A DNA stretch of 64,000 nt, taken from NCBI GenBank assembly GCA_021234155.1, contig JAJEKV010000091.1:372001-436000 (forward strand), read 5' to 3'. Within the stretch, counting starts at the first letter, position 1, and every line of letters starts with the position of its first letter. The position numbers and the translations under genes were made by a program. Of this stretch, positions 1 to 9,169 are shown piece by piece. Origin of the DNA: Isoetes taiwanensis. Its lineage: Eukaryota > Streptophyta > Lycopodiopsida > Isoetales > Isoetaceae. Below the pieces are notes generated by a model. The model searched no databases. It worked only from the letters and a program-made list of their open reading frames with translations, and was not told the DNA's origin.

Positions 1-308
1 CAGCAGGAAACTTTAGATTTAGATCAAAACTAGGAACAGTGGCAACAGAATGAACATTTCCAACAGTGGTAGGTTCCACAGAATCCATTTGACAATTCGC
101 AACATCCATAGCATCATTATGCACAAGAGAACTACCTGGACATGCACTAGAACTACCTGCAACTTGCATTCCTCGATCCATATCATCAATCTTCTCAAGT
201 TCCTGCTTGTATACATCTTCAAACATTCTCCTCTTTTCTTTCTCATCGAAAGGCTGTGAAACACATGACATAGCACACTTTGTCTGCAAATCTAAGGTCT
301 TGTCATAC
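1..308 (-). CDS. Crypton-like gene, C-terminal exon (partial)
   Basis: After a TTACAG acceptor the frame continues YDKTLDLQTK and stays open to the window edge, 103 codons. It is rich in Ser, Asp, Glu and Val, includes a coiled-coil-like EKEKRRMFEDVYKQELEK segment, and has no recognised domain. The nucleophile tyrosine codon lies at the exon junction. The stop codon is outside the window. Confidence 0.6.
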
Positions 309-377
309 CTGTAATATATTATAACATTAAACCAAATTAAATAAGTAAAAGAAAAAGCAAGGAAGAAAGTAACACAC

Positions 378-799
378 CTAGAATATGCTTCAGCCGTACG
401 CTGGCCAGTCACCCTCATACCAATATTAGTAGGAACATGTGCCCTCATCATTCTGGAAACCACAGTACATCTACCAGATTTGTTGCTGAACTGACCCTCA
501 ACACGAACAGTCAACAACATATACTTGACCCAACCAGCCAATTTTCTAGCAGACACCCTATTTTTTGAATTATACCAGATCGGTCCCCTATGATTAACGA
601 TTGCTTGCATAAAACAATGCGAATTTCCCGCAGTCCCATCAGTATTAGGCTTAGGCACAGGCAAATGTTTCTGCAATTGTCTAAATGTAAGAACTACATC
701 ATTCTCATAGCACCGGCAAGGTCTTCGAAACTGTTCCTCCTGATAATGATTCATATCAGTATCATTATTCTTTGAAAGTCTCTCACTATATTCAAGATA
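378..799 (-). CDS. Crypton-like gene, second exon, part after the Helitron (catalytic block)
   Basis: The frame resumes at 799 as YLEYSERLSKNND and continues 140 codons to AYSR at a GT donor (377). It includes WYNSKNRVSARKLAGWVKYM and the FSNKSGR...RVTGQR...SRYDK stretch. This fits the C-terminal tyrosine-recombinase block: second Arg and nucleophile Tyr are present, but the usual His residues of HxxR and TGHR read Lys and Gln. The phase at 799 is the one left open at 6136. Confidence 0.68.
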
Positions 800-810
800 C
801 TAGAAACGTG

Positions 811-829
811 TGCCCGGCGATGCCGGGCA
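811..829 (-). repeat. Helitron 3'-terminal hairpin
   Basis: Eight-base GC-rich arms around a 3-base loop, lying 7 bases from the terminal CTAG. This is the expected termination hairpin of Helitron rolling-circle transposition. Confidence 0.75.
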
Positions 830-3800
830 TTAGTTGCGGACATGTAGAATGGGTATTTATGTGGAGTTTATAGATGAATAAAGAGTTTGGAGGAGCCTCT
901 GTATCTTGTCTTTGCTATTTTATTTTGTTACAATTTTATGATCGATAAGTAAAATTTGTTGTCCTTAAAAAAAAAGGAGTTGTATGTTCATAAATGGAAT
1001 AGGCAGATATAATAAAATAATGGAATGAGTAGGGTGCAGTAGATGGTGGAGTTCATGGAGTCTCGGATATTAAAAGACTATCTATCTATTAGCTGGTGCC
1101 TAAGATGATTTAGGATTTGTGGAAGATGACAAATATAATACGTATTCAATTGGAATGCAGTGAAAAGATTCGATATCGACAACGTAGACACATCTGATTG
1201 CAGTAGTGTGTGTGCGCGCTCCTTATGGGTCCCATAGGCCGATTAGCCTCAGTGGACGATAAAAAATCATTCTCATTCTCATTCTTAAAGTTTCTATGCA
1301 TGTGAGGGTTCAAAATATGGTAAATTTGTAGCCCCTAAAGCCTAACCAAACCCTTTGAAATTATCTCCATCCATAAAAGATATAAACATTTATAAAAGAT
1401 AAACCATAGTCATGATATCTAATCTCACAGATCCTAAAACCATAGACATGACATTCTTGATGCACATTGGGGGTAAAAGGGCAATGGTTTCTAATGTGTG
1501 CTAAGAGATTAGATATGTAGATTGCCTTGATAAGTGTAAAAGAAAAATAATAATAAGTGCTTAGGGTTTTGTGGTGCACTGAAGTAAAATACACAACACA
1601 GTTTAGACCATATAGCTAACTAAATGTTTCAGAGAGGTGAAAAGCATAAAAATCTTCTATGACCTCAAATCCATGGCATGCAATAGTAGTTAAAACATGT
1701 TGCATTGCCACAAACACTGAAACGTTTTTGGGAATGCATGCATTGACACGACTGGGACTTCCATGGTTCAGTCAATTAATTTCACAACATCGTGTGCCCA
1801 GCGTTGCCTTGCATAAGTTTGTTGCGCTTAAATAGGGGCATGCATTCATATCAAAGCAAACTATCAAAGATAGCATGAAGGTCTAATCATCTAAAGAAAC
1901 AAAAAATCTAGACTGTTGTTTAACGAAAAATATGCTTTGTAACATACTTTTTCTTTTTGTTCTTGTTCCCTTCAAAACTTGTTATAGTCCCTTTGTTATA
2001 GTTTCGTGCGTGCATGAGTAGGGATGTTGGTGGGCCAAATTAAATTGTTAATATTTTCCACAAAAAATGTTGCGAGACCACATCAATGAAAGCCAGCACT
2101 GCCATTCATTTTTTGAAGCCATTCATTTTTTGAAAATGTTATGTAGCCTCATTCATCAAAGATCTTTCTATGGCAATATTATTTTCAGCTTCATACTCCT
2201 CGTCTATAATAAACATCAACCCCAAAAATAATCTTATCATCCTTCATTTGTACCATTATGAATGTTCTATGGACAAAATGTCAAGCAAGAAAGAAACTTT
2301 AGGTGTGACTATTACATGGACAAAATGTCGAGCAAGAAAGAAACTTCTCAGGTGCCAGCTTAGCCACAACGTTCCTTCAGCTATTATTTCAAATAGTTTG
2401 TTTAGTGCACATGATTAAAATGAAGGAATCTGCAACAGTAATCGTCGCTTGCATACTTCCAAGTTTTAGCTGCTAACATGTTCGATCATTCCTCAACTGC
2501 TTTGCCAAGTAAATGAAGTCATTGCATTCATTGCAAGAGCAAGATATGCAAAATATGCAATTGCATTCAGTGTCAATTTATTATGGTGAAGTGGCAATTA
2601 AGAATGGTAAAACATTTGTCCTAATAAATTCATAAAGTTAAAATTCAATTTTTTTTGGCACTGTTAAGCCTGTGATCATAAATTAATAGGCAATTTTTTA
2701 TGTGCTCGTCATTTGCAAAAGCATGTCAGCACATACATAAGTCATCCATTGTATCCATTACTGTACATTCAAACATCATAAGTGTGTATAATGAAAAAGC
2801 TATTATCCAAGAGGCATTTAACACTCATTACCTACCAGCTCTTGCCATAAGCATAAAGACACATGCAACTTGCTGATAGTGGCACATAGCAACATGTTGT
2901 GAAGATTCAGTATAAGACAACGGAGATGACATGGCATTGCTTGCCAGACTTGCTTGCTATGACATGTCTTCAAATGCAACAGTTGCTTGCCATGCAATGC
3001 TGCAGAGATGAAACAACAGTTGTTTGCTCCAAGACTTGCTCATATACAAAAGTAACAATCGTCTGAAGCGTCTTTGAACTCCAAACACCTAGAAATGCTT
3101 TCAGGTTCAAAAATTTCAACAAATCCAAGAAGGTTCGCCAGAGGAAGTGCTCCATTGATGGTAAGAATTATTGATCAATTTCATAGACACATTTCAAACC
3201 CAGCTTATGAAACTTAAACAACCCTAGCAAGTATCTGCAAACAAAGTAACAAAGAATGAGCCTTGCGATTTATATAGCTAGCAGCATAAGCAAATAGGAA
3301 AAAAAAAATACTTGCACGCTAACATTTTACCTCCTTTCTTGATTCATTAACGTCCTTGCATCTCTCTGTTCGCTTGCCACCAAGAATTTGAATAGAATTT
3401 AGATGACTATGGATATTGAATAAGCTGACTTTAATTCATTTTTCCTACATCTGTTTCCTACATGCACCTCGTTTTAGTGGCAAAACAGAGGTGCGACACC
3501 TAAGCCAGCAAAGTCAGTAGAAAACCACGCATTTCTTGAAAAAAATGCAAAGCCAATTGTTTTTTGCAACTCTGCGAATCATTCTAATGACTTCTGCCTT
3601 CTGTATTTTAAGTTAATGCACTACCTACAATTAGAAAAAACAATGTAGGGAGATGACCTCACTTTACACTTTAGATGTGAAATATGTCTTACCAAGAAAA
3701 AAGCAAGAAGGCTTCAACCTTAAACTTACTTAACTTGCACACCTAATGGGAACCTCAATAGCATCACTCTACAAACTTTGGGATGATATCAATGTTTGAC

Positions 3801-6060
3801 ATGCCAGCCATATCCTTTCACATATTTATCTCTTGCACGAATTGAGAAGTCTGATTGGGGCTCAAGATAGTCCTAAAACTGGCAAGGGATTTACAGATTT
3901 GGCTGGCAAATAGACTCACGGTACAATATAGTACTTCAAAATGAAATAGGAAAAAGCACAATAAAAAGCATGAAAGGGTCGAAGTCTCAATTTTGCAAAT
4001 CTCCACTATTTCAAAGATGAACAAAGTTAATATAACAGATACAACTACAAAATGGTGAAGAAAACTCACATGCAAATTGGGTATTTAGATAGTTCGCCTT
4101 TACGCATAGATCCACCTTCAGTATTATTAGATGGCATGCCGTTGTTCTCATTGCCTGCAGAACAAACGATGGAAGAAAGTACAAAGGAGAAACAAAAAAT
4201 GATCTCCAATACTATTTTGATCAAACTCAAAAGTAATAGAGGAAACTGAAAGCAAAAAAACTGTCAATGGCAGATTCCTGAATCTCAGAATCCTAAACAG
4301 CAGCATGGAATGAAGATCTACCCTAAAAAATTTTAAGGAGATGAAACCTATTATGTTGTCACTGCAAAAGACCTCTTATCCTTCTTTGATTTACAGAATA
4401 AGAACTTACATTCAATTTGATATGAAAATGGCCCCAAAATAAGAACAATGAAATTATGCAATAGAAGTATACCTTGCACGCGGGACTGGCTTGCAAAAAT
4501 GCAATGCAATGTTGGCTTCCTTTGTGACAGAGCAGCAGATTCTCGGATTTTCCATCTTAAACAATCCTAATAGAGCGCACTACCTGCTTAAAAAAACGGT
4601 GATTAGAAAACTATGCAATTCTAAAATTCAGAATTCTCTGATTAGAAAAAGAACCCTGTGATTTGAAAAACCTGCAACATGAGCAAGTCAATGCGAAATT
4701 TTATTCAGTCGATCTCTATGATAGATCAGGATTACTACCCAGAATATTTGGGAAAAATGATAATAGAGAAGCTGAGATCGAGAAAATAACATTCCTTTAT
4801 TCTGAAAATTGCATGCCACATACAGGGCATATCTGAAGTAAGAAGTGCAGTAAAATCACTTAGGTATGTCAACTCCAGGATATAAATATGGTCTCTTTCT
4901 TAAACGACTGTTGCAGGTTACAGCTAGATGCTTGGAATGCTAATGACGGCAGCTTGTGGATGGAGCTGTTATACCGATATGGAATTCTCGCCTAAATGTG
5001 GCTTAGAAAAGGTCTGAAGATAAGAGGGTTTTCTAAGCAGATATGTTGGCTTCTACAGATATTAATAACCTGTAAATTTGGATTTAGGGTGTGAAAAGTA
5101 AAAAAAGCAAAAGGTTATACTTGTCGGACATGCAGATTAGATCCGCTGAATGCAGATACTGGGAACAATAATTTTGCCTCAAATGACGGTGTTCATGGAC
5201 CTGCCAAAATGATACAGCTCCTTAATATGATGAAGGATCTAAATTTAAAACGTGTGCAGAGCCTTAGAAACTCAAATGAAACTCAACCCATGAATGCTTT
5301 AAATAAAAAACTCAACCTGTTCCGGCCGATTCTTGGCGTGTTCAGACGCAAAGCTCCAATCTTCAGCCGATTTTTTGCCTCCTGCAGATGGATTTGCATG
5401 TTTTGACAAAGGAAAATAAAGTTTAAGGCATGACAAATAAAATATTCGTTGAGCTATTCGTTGAGCTTCTTTGAAGAACATCTTAAACAAAAAGGTCGGA
5501 AGAAACATGCATCTCAAAATTTACCTGCAGGTTTTTCGTAGCCTAAGCCCTTCCCATCTCTTGAAGCTGCAAAAATAGAAAGAGATTAATAAAACATAGA
5601 TAAACGAAGACCTCTGAAAAAATGCCGGAAGAAACAGATAAATCTGAAGAACGGATTTACCTGCTTGTGGCGAAACCAGAAAACTGGCGAAGCAAGAGTC
5701 AAGCCTGCTTTTCTTGAAAATATGGAGATCAGAGGTTACACAGAACCAGTTACCTGAAAGACCATTGAAGCTTCAGCCCGTTGCTATCTGGGCTACAACA
5801 ACTGCAAGCAAGCAACCAAATCAAATCTGTATTTCTCTTGCAACCGAAGCAAATCTGTTTCTCTTTTAGAGCCTAATACGACAAATCTCTACACCTAAAT
5901 CTGGAAATGAAATAAGTAAGGGTTTGTACCATTATTCAAGACGGAATGCCGCCGACGCCATAGCTACAATCTTCATCCGGTCCGAAGTACGAAGTTCAAA
6001 TAGCAAGTGGGAAGAGACGAAATTCAAAAACAGTCACGGAAGGGGTCCCGCAAGCGGTAA

Positions 6061-6096
6061 GGGAACGCCGCATGCGGCGTTACATGCGGCGTTCCA
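6061..6096. repeat. Inverted repeat GGAACGCCGCATG/CATGCGGCGTTCC near the Helitron 5' end
   Basis: A 13-base inverted repeat with a third internal GCATGCGGCGTTA copy lies about 40-75 bases inside the Helitron 5' terminus. It may be a subterminal structure of the element. Confidence 0.5.
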
Positions 6097-6135
6097 GGCA
6101 CAACTTCCAACACCATCTCAAAATAAAAAAGAAGA

Positions 6136-6517
6136 TTCTTGTCCATTTTCATTTCCAACCGAGAAATCAGTCATAAGCAACTGATGCACCTCACCTTGAC
6201 CTCGAATAGCAAATCGAGCCACACAATAGTAAAGAAATCTCTTCTGCAAACCTTTAGGATGACAGATTGAATGATCTACATCAGCAAGAAGGAGCTGCTC
6301 ACTACCATAAGGTATTTCTTCCACTTTCTTCCTCTTCTTACACACCCCTGGAGTGTTCCTAGACCTTCTCATGGATGCCACACAAGCGAGCCTTGCCCTC
6401 TCAAATATTGGAGAGTCTTTGATAGAGAATTTTACCTCAGAAATTCCAGTATTGGCAATTCTAATTTTTTGATTTCTTCGAATTATTGCACCAAATTTTC
6501 GAAACATATCATGAAGC
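6136..6517 (-). CDS. Crypton-like gene, second exon, part before the Helitron
   Basis: This segment follows a TTGCAG acceptor and encodes 127 codons, LHDMFRKFG... to ENGQE. It holds basic residues (RRSRN, KKRKK) and the box I arginine in FAIRGQGE, equivalent to the LRGGEEHR motif of the family. The codon GAA ends exactly at 6136, the last host base before the Helitron. If the Helitron is read through, a stop follows five codons later (SSFLF). Confidence 0.65.
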
Positions 6518-6600
6518 CTGCAAGAAACAAAGGTAAATTAATAACAAAATTTAATAGATATAAAACAAGCAAGAAACAATTATGAAGTTAAGTTACTCAC

Positions 6601-7079
6601 GATTCTGGAGGATAGAATGATCCTTTCTTGTCTTTCTTCACCACTTGCATCATAAATTTCTCTAATAAGGAAGCAAATAAGGAAAGATCCATCTCCTCAA
6701 TAGATTTCTCCAAAGAATAGCCATAAGTCTGCCTCCAAAGATCAAATCTGTTCCTAGCCCAAGCAATCTTAGCAGCAGATCTACTAATACCTCCAGCATC
6801 TACCTCTTGCTGTAATTTCTCATCTAACTCCACAAATGGAAGCCTACTACCACTAGGATCTGCAACAGGAACAATCACAGGTTCAGCACTGGCATCTGTC
6901 AAATACTTAGTAATGGCTTCTTCTCCAAATTCAGAAAGTAAAGCCTTCTCAAAATCAGCAACAGTTTCATTGGCCTCATCCGAAATGTTCAAACTAGCAA
7001 GCTTCTGTGTCTGCAGCTCCCTTTCAGCAATGCTATTTGTGATATCCCTAAGAATAGACTCCTGAAGATCATCCATCAC
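6601..7079 (-). CDS. Crypton-like gene, first coding exon
   Basis: This exon encodes residues 1-160 starting at the ATG at 7079 and ends in PPES at a strong GTGAGT donor. The first 80 residues are acidic and helical-looking with no recognised domain. Residues of about 100-160 (ARNRFDLWRQ..., LLEKFMMQVVKKDKKG, FYPPES) resemble the N-terminal half of the DUF3504 fold. Just upstream a TTTTGTAG acceptor at about 7087 and an AG/GCAAGT site at about 7163 suggest a short GC-AG intron in the 5' UTR. Confidence 0.65.
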
Positions 7080-7084
7080 ACAAA

Positions 7085-7660
7085 TCTACAAAAGAAAATC
7101 CAAATTAGTAACAAGAACCGAAAAATAAAAGAAGAATGACGAAAAACAAGAAAGATACTTGCCTTTTTTAGAGAATGCTTGAACAAACCGTCCGGATCAA
7201 ACGAAAACCTAGAATCCAAGTCTGAAACTCGTCCTAGAGTATAAATCAGAACTTGAAACAAACTATGAAGCACAAAACTTCGACAAGAGAACCTGCATGC
7301 AAGAATTTCTTGCAAAAAGGCCATCCTAGTTCTCTTTAGAGTCGTCCTACATCCTCCAGCACGCATATTGAAGCAAGAAATAGCCATGCAAGTAAGAACC
7401 CAGACAAAACAGACCAAGAAACTTCGTCAAAACCTTCAAAACTTTCGTCTAACGAACGCTCAGAGCAAGATGGCGCCACTGGAAGGAAAAAGACAGAGAA
7501 AATAGACCAAAACAGACCAAGAAGCTTCATAACTTCGTCAAAATCTTCCAAAAATTCATGTACTGAACCCTCAAACCTAGATGGCGCCACCGGAAGGAAA
7601 CTCAGCGATGGCGCCACCGCAAACAGGATGATCGGCTAAAGAAACGATGGCGCAGGAAGA
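7085..7660 (-). promoter_or_regulatory. Likely 5' UTR/promoter of the Crypton-like gene with repeated GATGGCGCC boxes
   Basis: Four GATGGCGC boxes at about 7469, 7580, 7607 and 7645 lie in imperfect tandem copies (about 110 bases) of a segment containing ACAGACCAAGAA and CTTCGTCAAAA. They sit directly upstream of the first coding exon, which suggests leader or promoter sequence. Small open frames here do not look like real proteins. No TATA box is assigned. Confidence 0.35.
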
Positions 7661-7715
7661 AGAAAGGGGGAAAAAATTTGACAGAATGAAGGCTAGGGTG
7701 AACTTCACGTTACCC

Positions 7716-7852
7716 GAATGTCATTTTTGTTGACATTCCGGCGTGTCAACGCCGCCTCCACGCTAATGCGCGTCGGCAGCGTTTCCATGCCAGAATGTCA
7801 ACAAAAATGACGGCGGCGTTGACACGCCGGAATGTCAACAAAAATGACATTC
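7716..7852. repeat. Foldback element with perfect 41-bp arms
   Basis: Arms 7716-7756 and 7812-7852 are perfect inverted repeats around a 55-base spacer. A further internal copy of the TGTCAACAAAAATGA motif lies at about 7796-7810. Each arm also contains its own short palindrome (GAATGTCA...TGACATTC). It resembles a MITE or foldback transposon; a target duplication was not resolved. Confidence 0.7.
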
Positions 7853-7966
7853 CCGTATACAAAAAGTATCTTCCTGATTCATCAATTGCTAGAATATGGA
7901 TTTTCCAGGAGAACAGATTGTGATTGTGATAATCTTTACCTAGCCTTGCAGTCGTTCTTTGCCTTA

Positions 7967-8770
7967 GGCTGAAATCACACTACAGCCTAAACTGAAAAAA
8001 TAAAAATAAATGACCAACAAGTTCGTGACATGTGGACTTTGGGCATGCCGCACCTATCACATCTAAGGTGCCCAACGCCCGACCGGCCGCTTGGGGCATT
8101 TCGATTTTTTGGGCCAGGCAAGATGTTCTGTCCATACTTTTAGGCAGCAAACACGTCACCTTCAAGGCCAAATAAAACTCCCAAAGCACCTTCAAGGCCG
8201 GCAAAAACGGCACCCAAATCGGTGGCAAAACTTCGGAAGAGCTTCAATCCGGCTCAAATTTGCCGGATTTTTGTCAAAGAAAAACACGGGAAGGGCTTAA
8301 TCCGGTTCAAATCACCGGATTTTTGAGAAAGAAAAACCCGGAGAGCTTCAATCCGGCTCAAATTTGCCGCCAAAATCTCAAAAATCGGTGGCGATTTCTT
8401 AAATTCTTTGGATTTTTGTCTTAAATCGTTGAATTTTGTCAAAGCAAAACCTAGAAGAGCTTTAGTCCGGTTCAAATCACCGGATTTTTGAGAAAGAAGA
8501 GGTTTAATCCGGTTCAAACCGCCCCGCAGTTGATTTATTGGTTAAAAGCGGTGGCGATCTCTCAAATCGGGAGAAATCGGTTTTTATTTGGATGATCGAA
8601 GCAAGATGGCCGATTGTTTAGGTCTCTGTTCTTGCTTGCGTGGCAGAAATTTCTTTGGTTTGGACGCTGATAATGTGATATGGACGGAGCGGCACAAAAT
8701 TTTCAGTGCCAAACGCATGCCTAATTGTGCCACGTAATTAATTTTGGTCACCCATAGTGTGATTTCACCC
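7967..8770. mobile_element. Tourist/PIF-Harbinger-like MITE (804 bp)
   Basis: The ends are 16-bp terminal inverted repeats GGCTGAAATCACACTA (7967-7982) and the complement of GGGTGAAATCACACTA (8755-8770), with one mismatch. Both sides carry TTA (7964-7966 and 8771-8773), the usual 3-bp target duplication of PIF/Harbinger elements. No transposase is encoded, so it is non-autonomous. Confidence 0.75.
8234..8520 (+). repeat. Degenerate tandem repeat inside the Harbinger-like MITE
   Basis: About five diverged units share the pattern CTTCAATCCGGCTCAAAT, then CCGGATTTTTG and AGAAAGAAAAACC, with units of roughly 50-110 bases. CCGG tetranucleotides recur throughout. Open frames across it are by-products of the repeat. 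Confidence 0.6.
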
Positions 8771-9169
8771 TTATAGGATGCCCCTTATAGGCCAGCATCC
8801 ATCCAGATGGATCTACCATTTCGGCATGTCTGCTCGAGAAGATAAAGCACAAAAGCACCAAGAAATACCTCTGTGCTAAAGAACATACCTTGTTAGAGGA
8901 TAGATGCTACAAAGTTGCCACCGGAAAGAAAAAATTTGCATCACTTCAACAGATCTTTTTACTGCTCTGATCATGATCAAGTCAATTCTATCCGGCCCTG
9001 CTAGCCTCTATGCGCGCAAAAGTACGAGTGCAATATGGTACATTTGAAAGTGTCCGAGCGGTGCCGCGGCGGAGCCGCTTACACGCCGCCACCATAATGG
9101 CGGGTTTTGTTCACCAGCTCTATGCTCATAATAATGGAGATTTTGCATTCTTTTTTGTAGCGTCTAACA

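Larger units (their letters stand above)
800..6135 (-). mobile_element. Non-autonomous Helitron inserted in the Crypton-like coding exon
   Basis: On the minus strand the element begins TCTTCTTTTTT at 6135 directly after a host A, and ends with a GC-rich hairpin (829-811: TGCCCGGC arm, 3-base loop, complementary arm), a 7-base spacer and CTAG at 803-800, directly before a host T. These are the canonical Helitron ends: 5'-TC, 3' hairpin plus CTRR, insertion between A and T, and no target duplication. Removing it joins codons GAA and TAT in frame. No Rep/helicase ORF is visible in its 5.3 kb, so it is non-autonomous. Minus-strand donor-like CAG/GTAA sites near 5757, 5661 and 5523 may mark captured exon fragments, but no protein is recognised. 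Confidence 0.78.
1..7079 (-). pseudogene. Crypton-derived (DUF3504-like) tyrosine recombinase gene, split by a Helitron, 3' end outside window
   Basis: Exons on the minus strand: 7079-6601, 6517-6136 continuing at 799-378, and 308-1 (runs off the edge). Intron 6600-6518 has a GTGAGT donor and TTGCAG acceptor; intron 377-309 has GT and ACAG ends. All junctions keep one frame, giving about 530 aa within the window. Exon 1 has an acidic N-terminus, then an ARNRFDLWRQ segment and ending in KGSFYPPES, which continues in exon 2 as LHDMFRKFG. This matches the YPP-T/S-L block of Crypton/ZMYM2 C-terminal domains. Then comes FAIRGQGEVHQL (box I Arg), YLEYSERLSKN, and the C-terminal FSNKSGR...TGQR...SRYDK block. 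The family signature (NHSLR, TGHR, RSY) is known from animal and fungal Cryptons; here both histidines are replaced (Lys, Gln). A Helitron sits inside the main exon and introduces stops, so this copy is probably broken. It could be a transposon or a domesticated gene. Family call is from motif recall only. Confidence 0.72.

Noticed and set aside
800-6135. A single 5.3-kb intron of the recombinase gene
   Set aside because: Borders are TC...CTAG with a terminal hairpin and an A^T target, and the frame is restored exactly at those borders, which fits a Helitron better than a GT-AG intron.
7336-7617. 93-codon minus-strand frame upstream of the recombinase gene
   Set aside because: Hydrophobic by-product of tandem leader repeats; no continuity with the downstream coding exon.
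8254-8517. 87-codon minus-strand frame with repeated peptide
   Set aside because: Generated by the tandem repeat inside the MITE; no gene signals.
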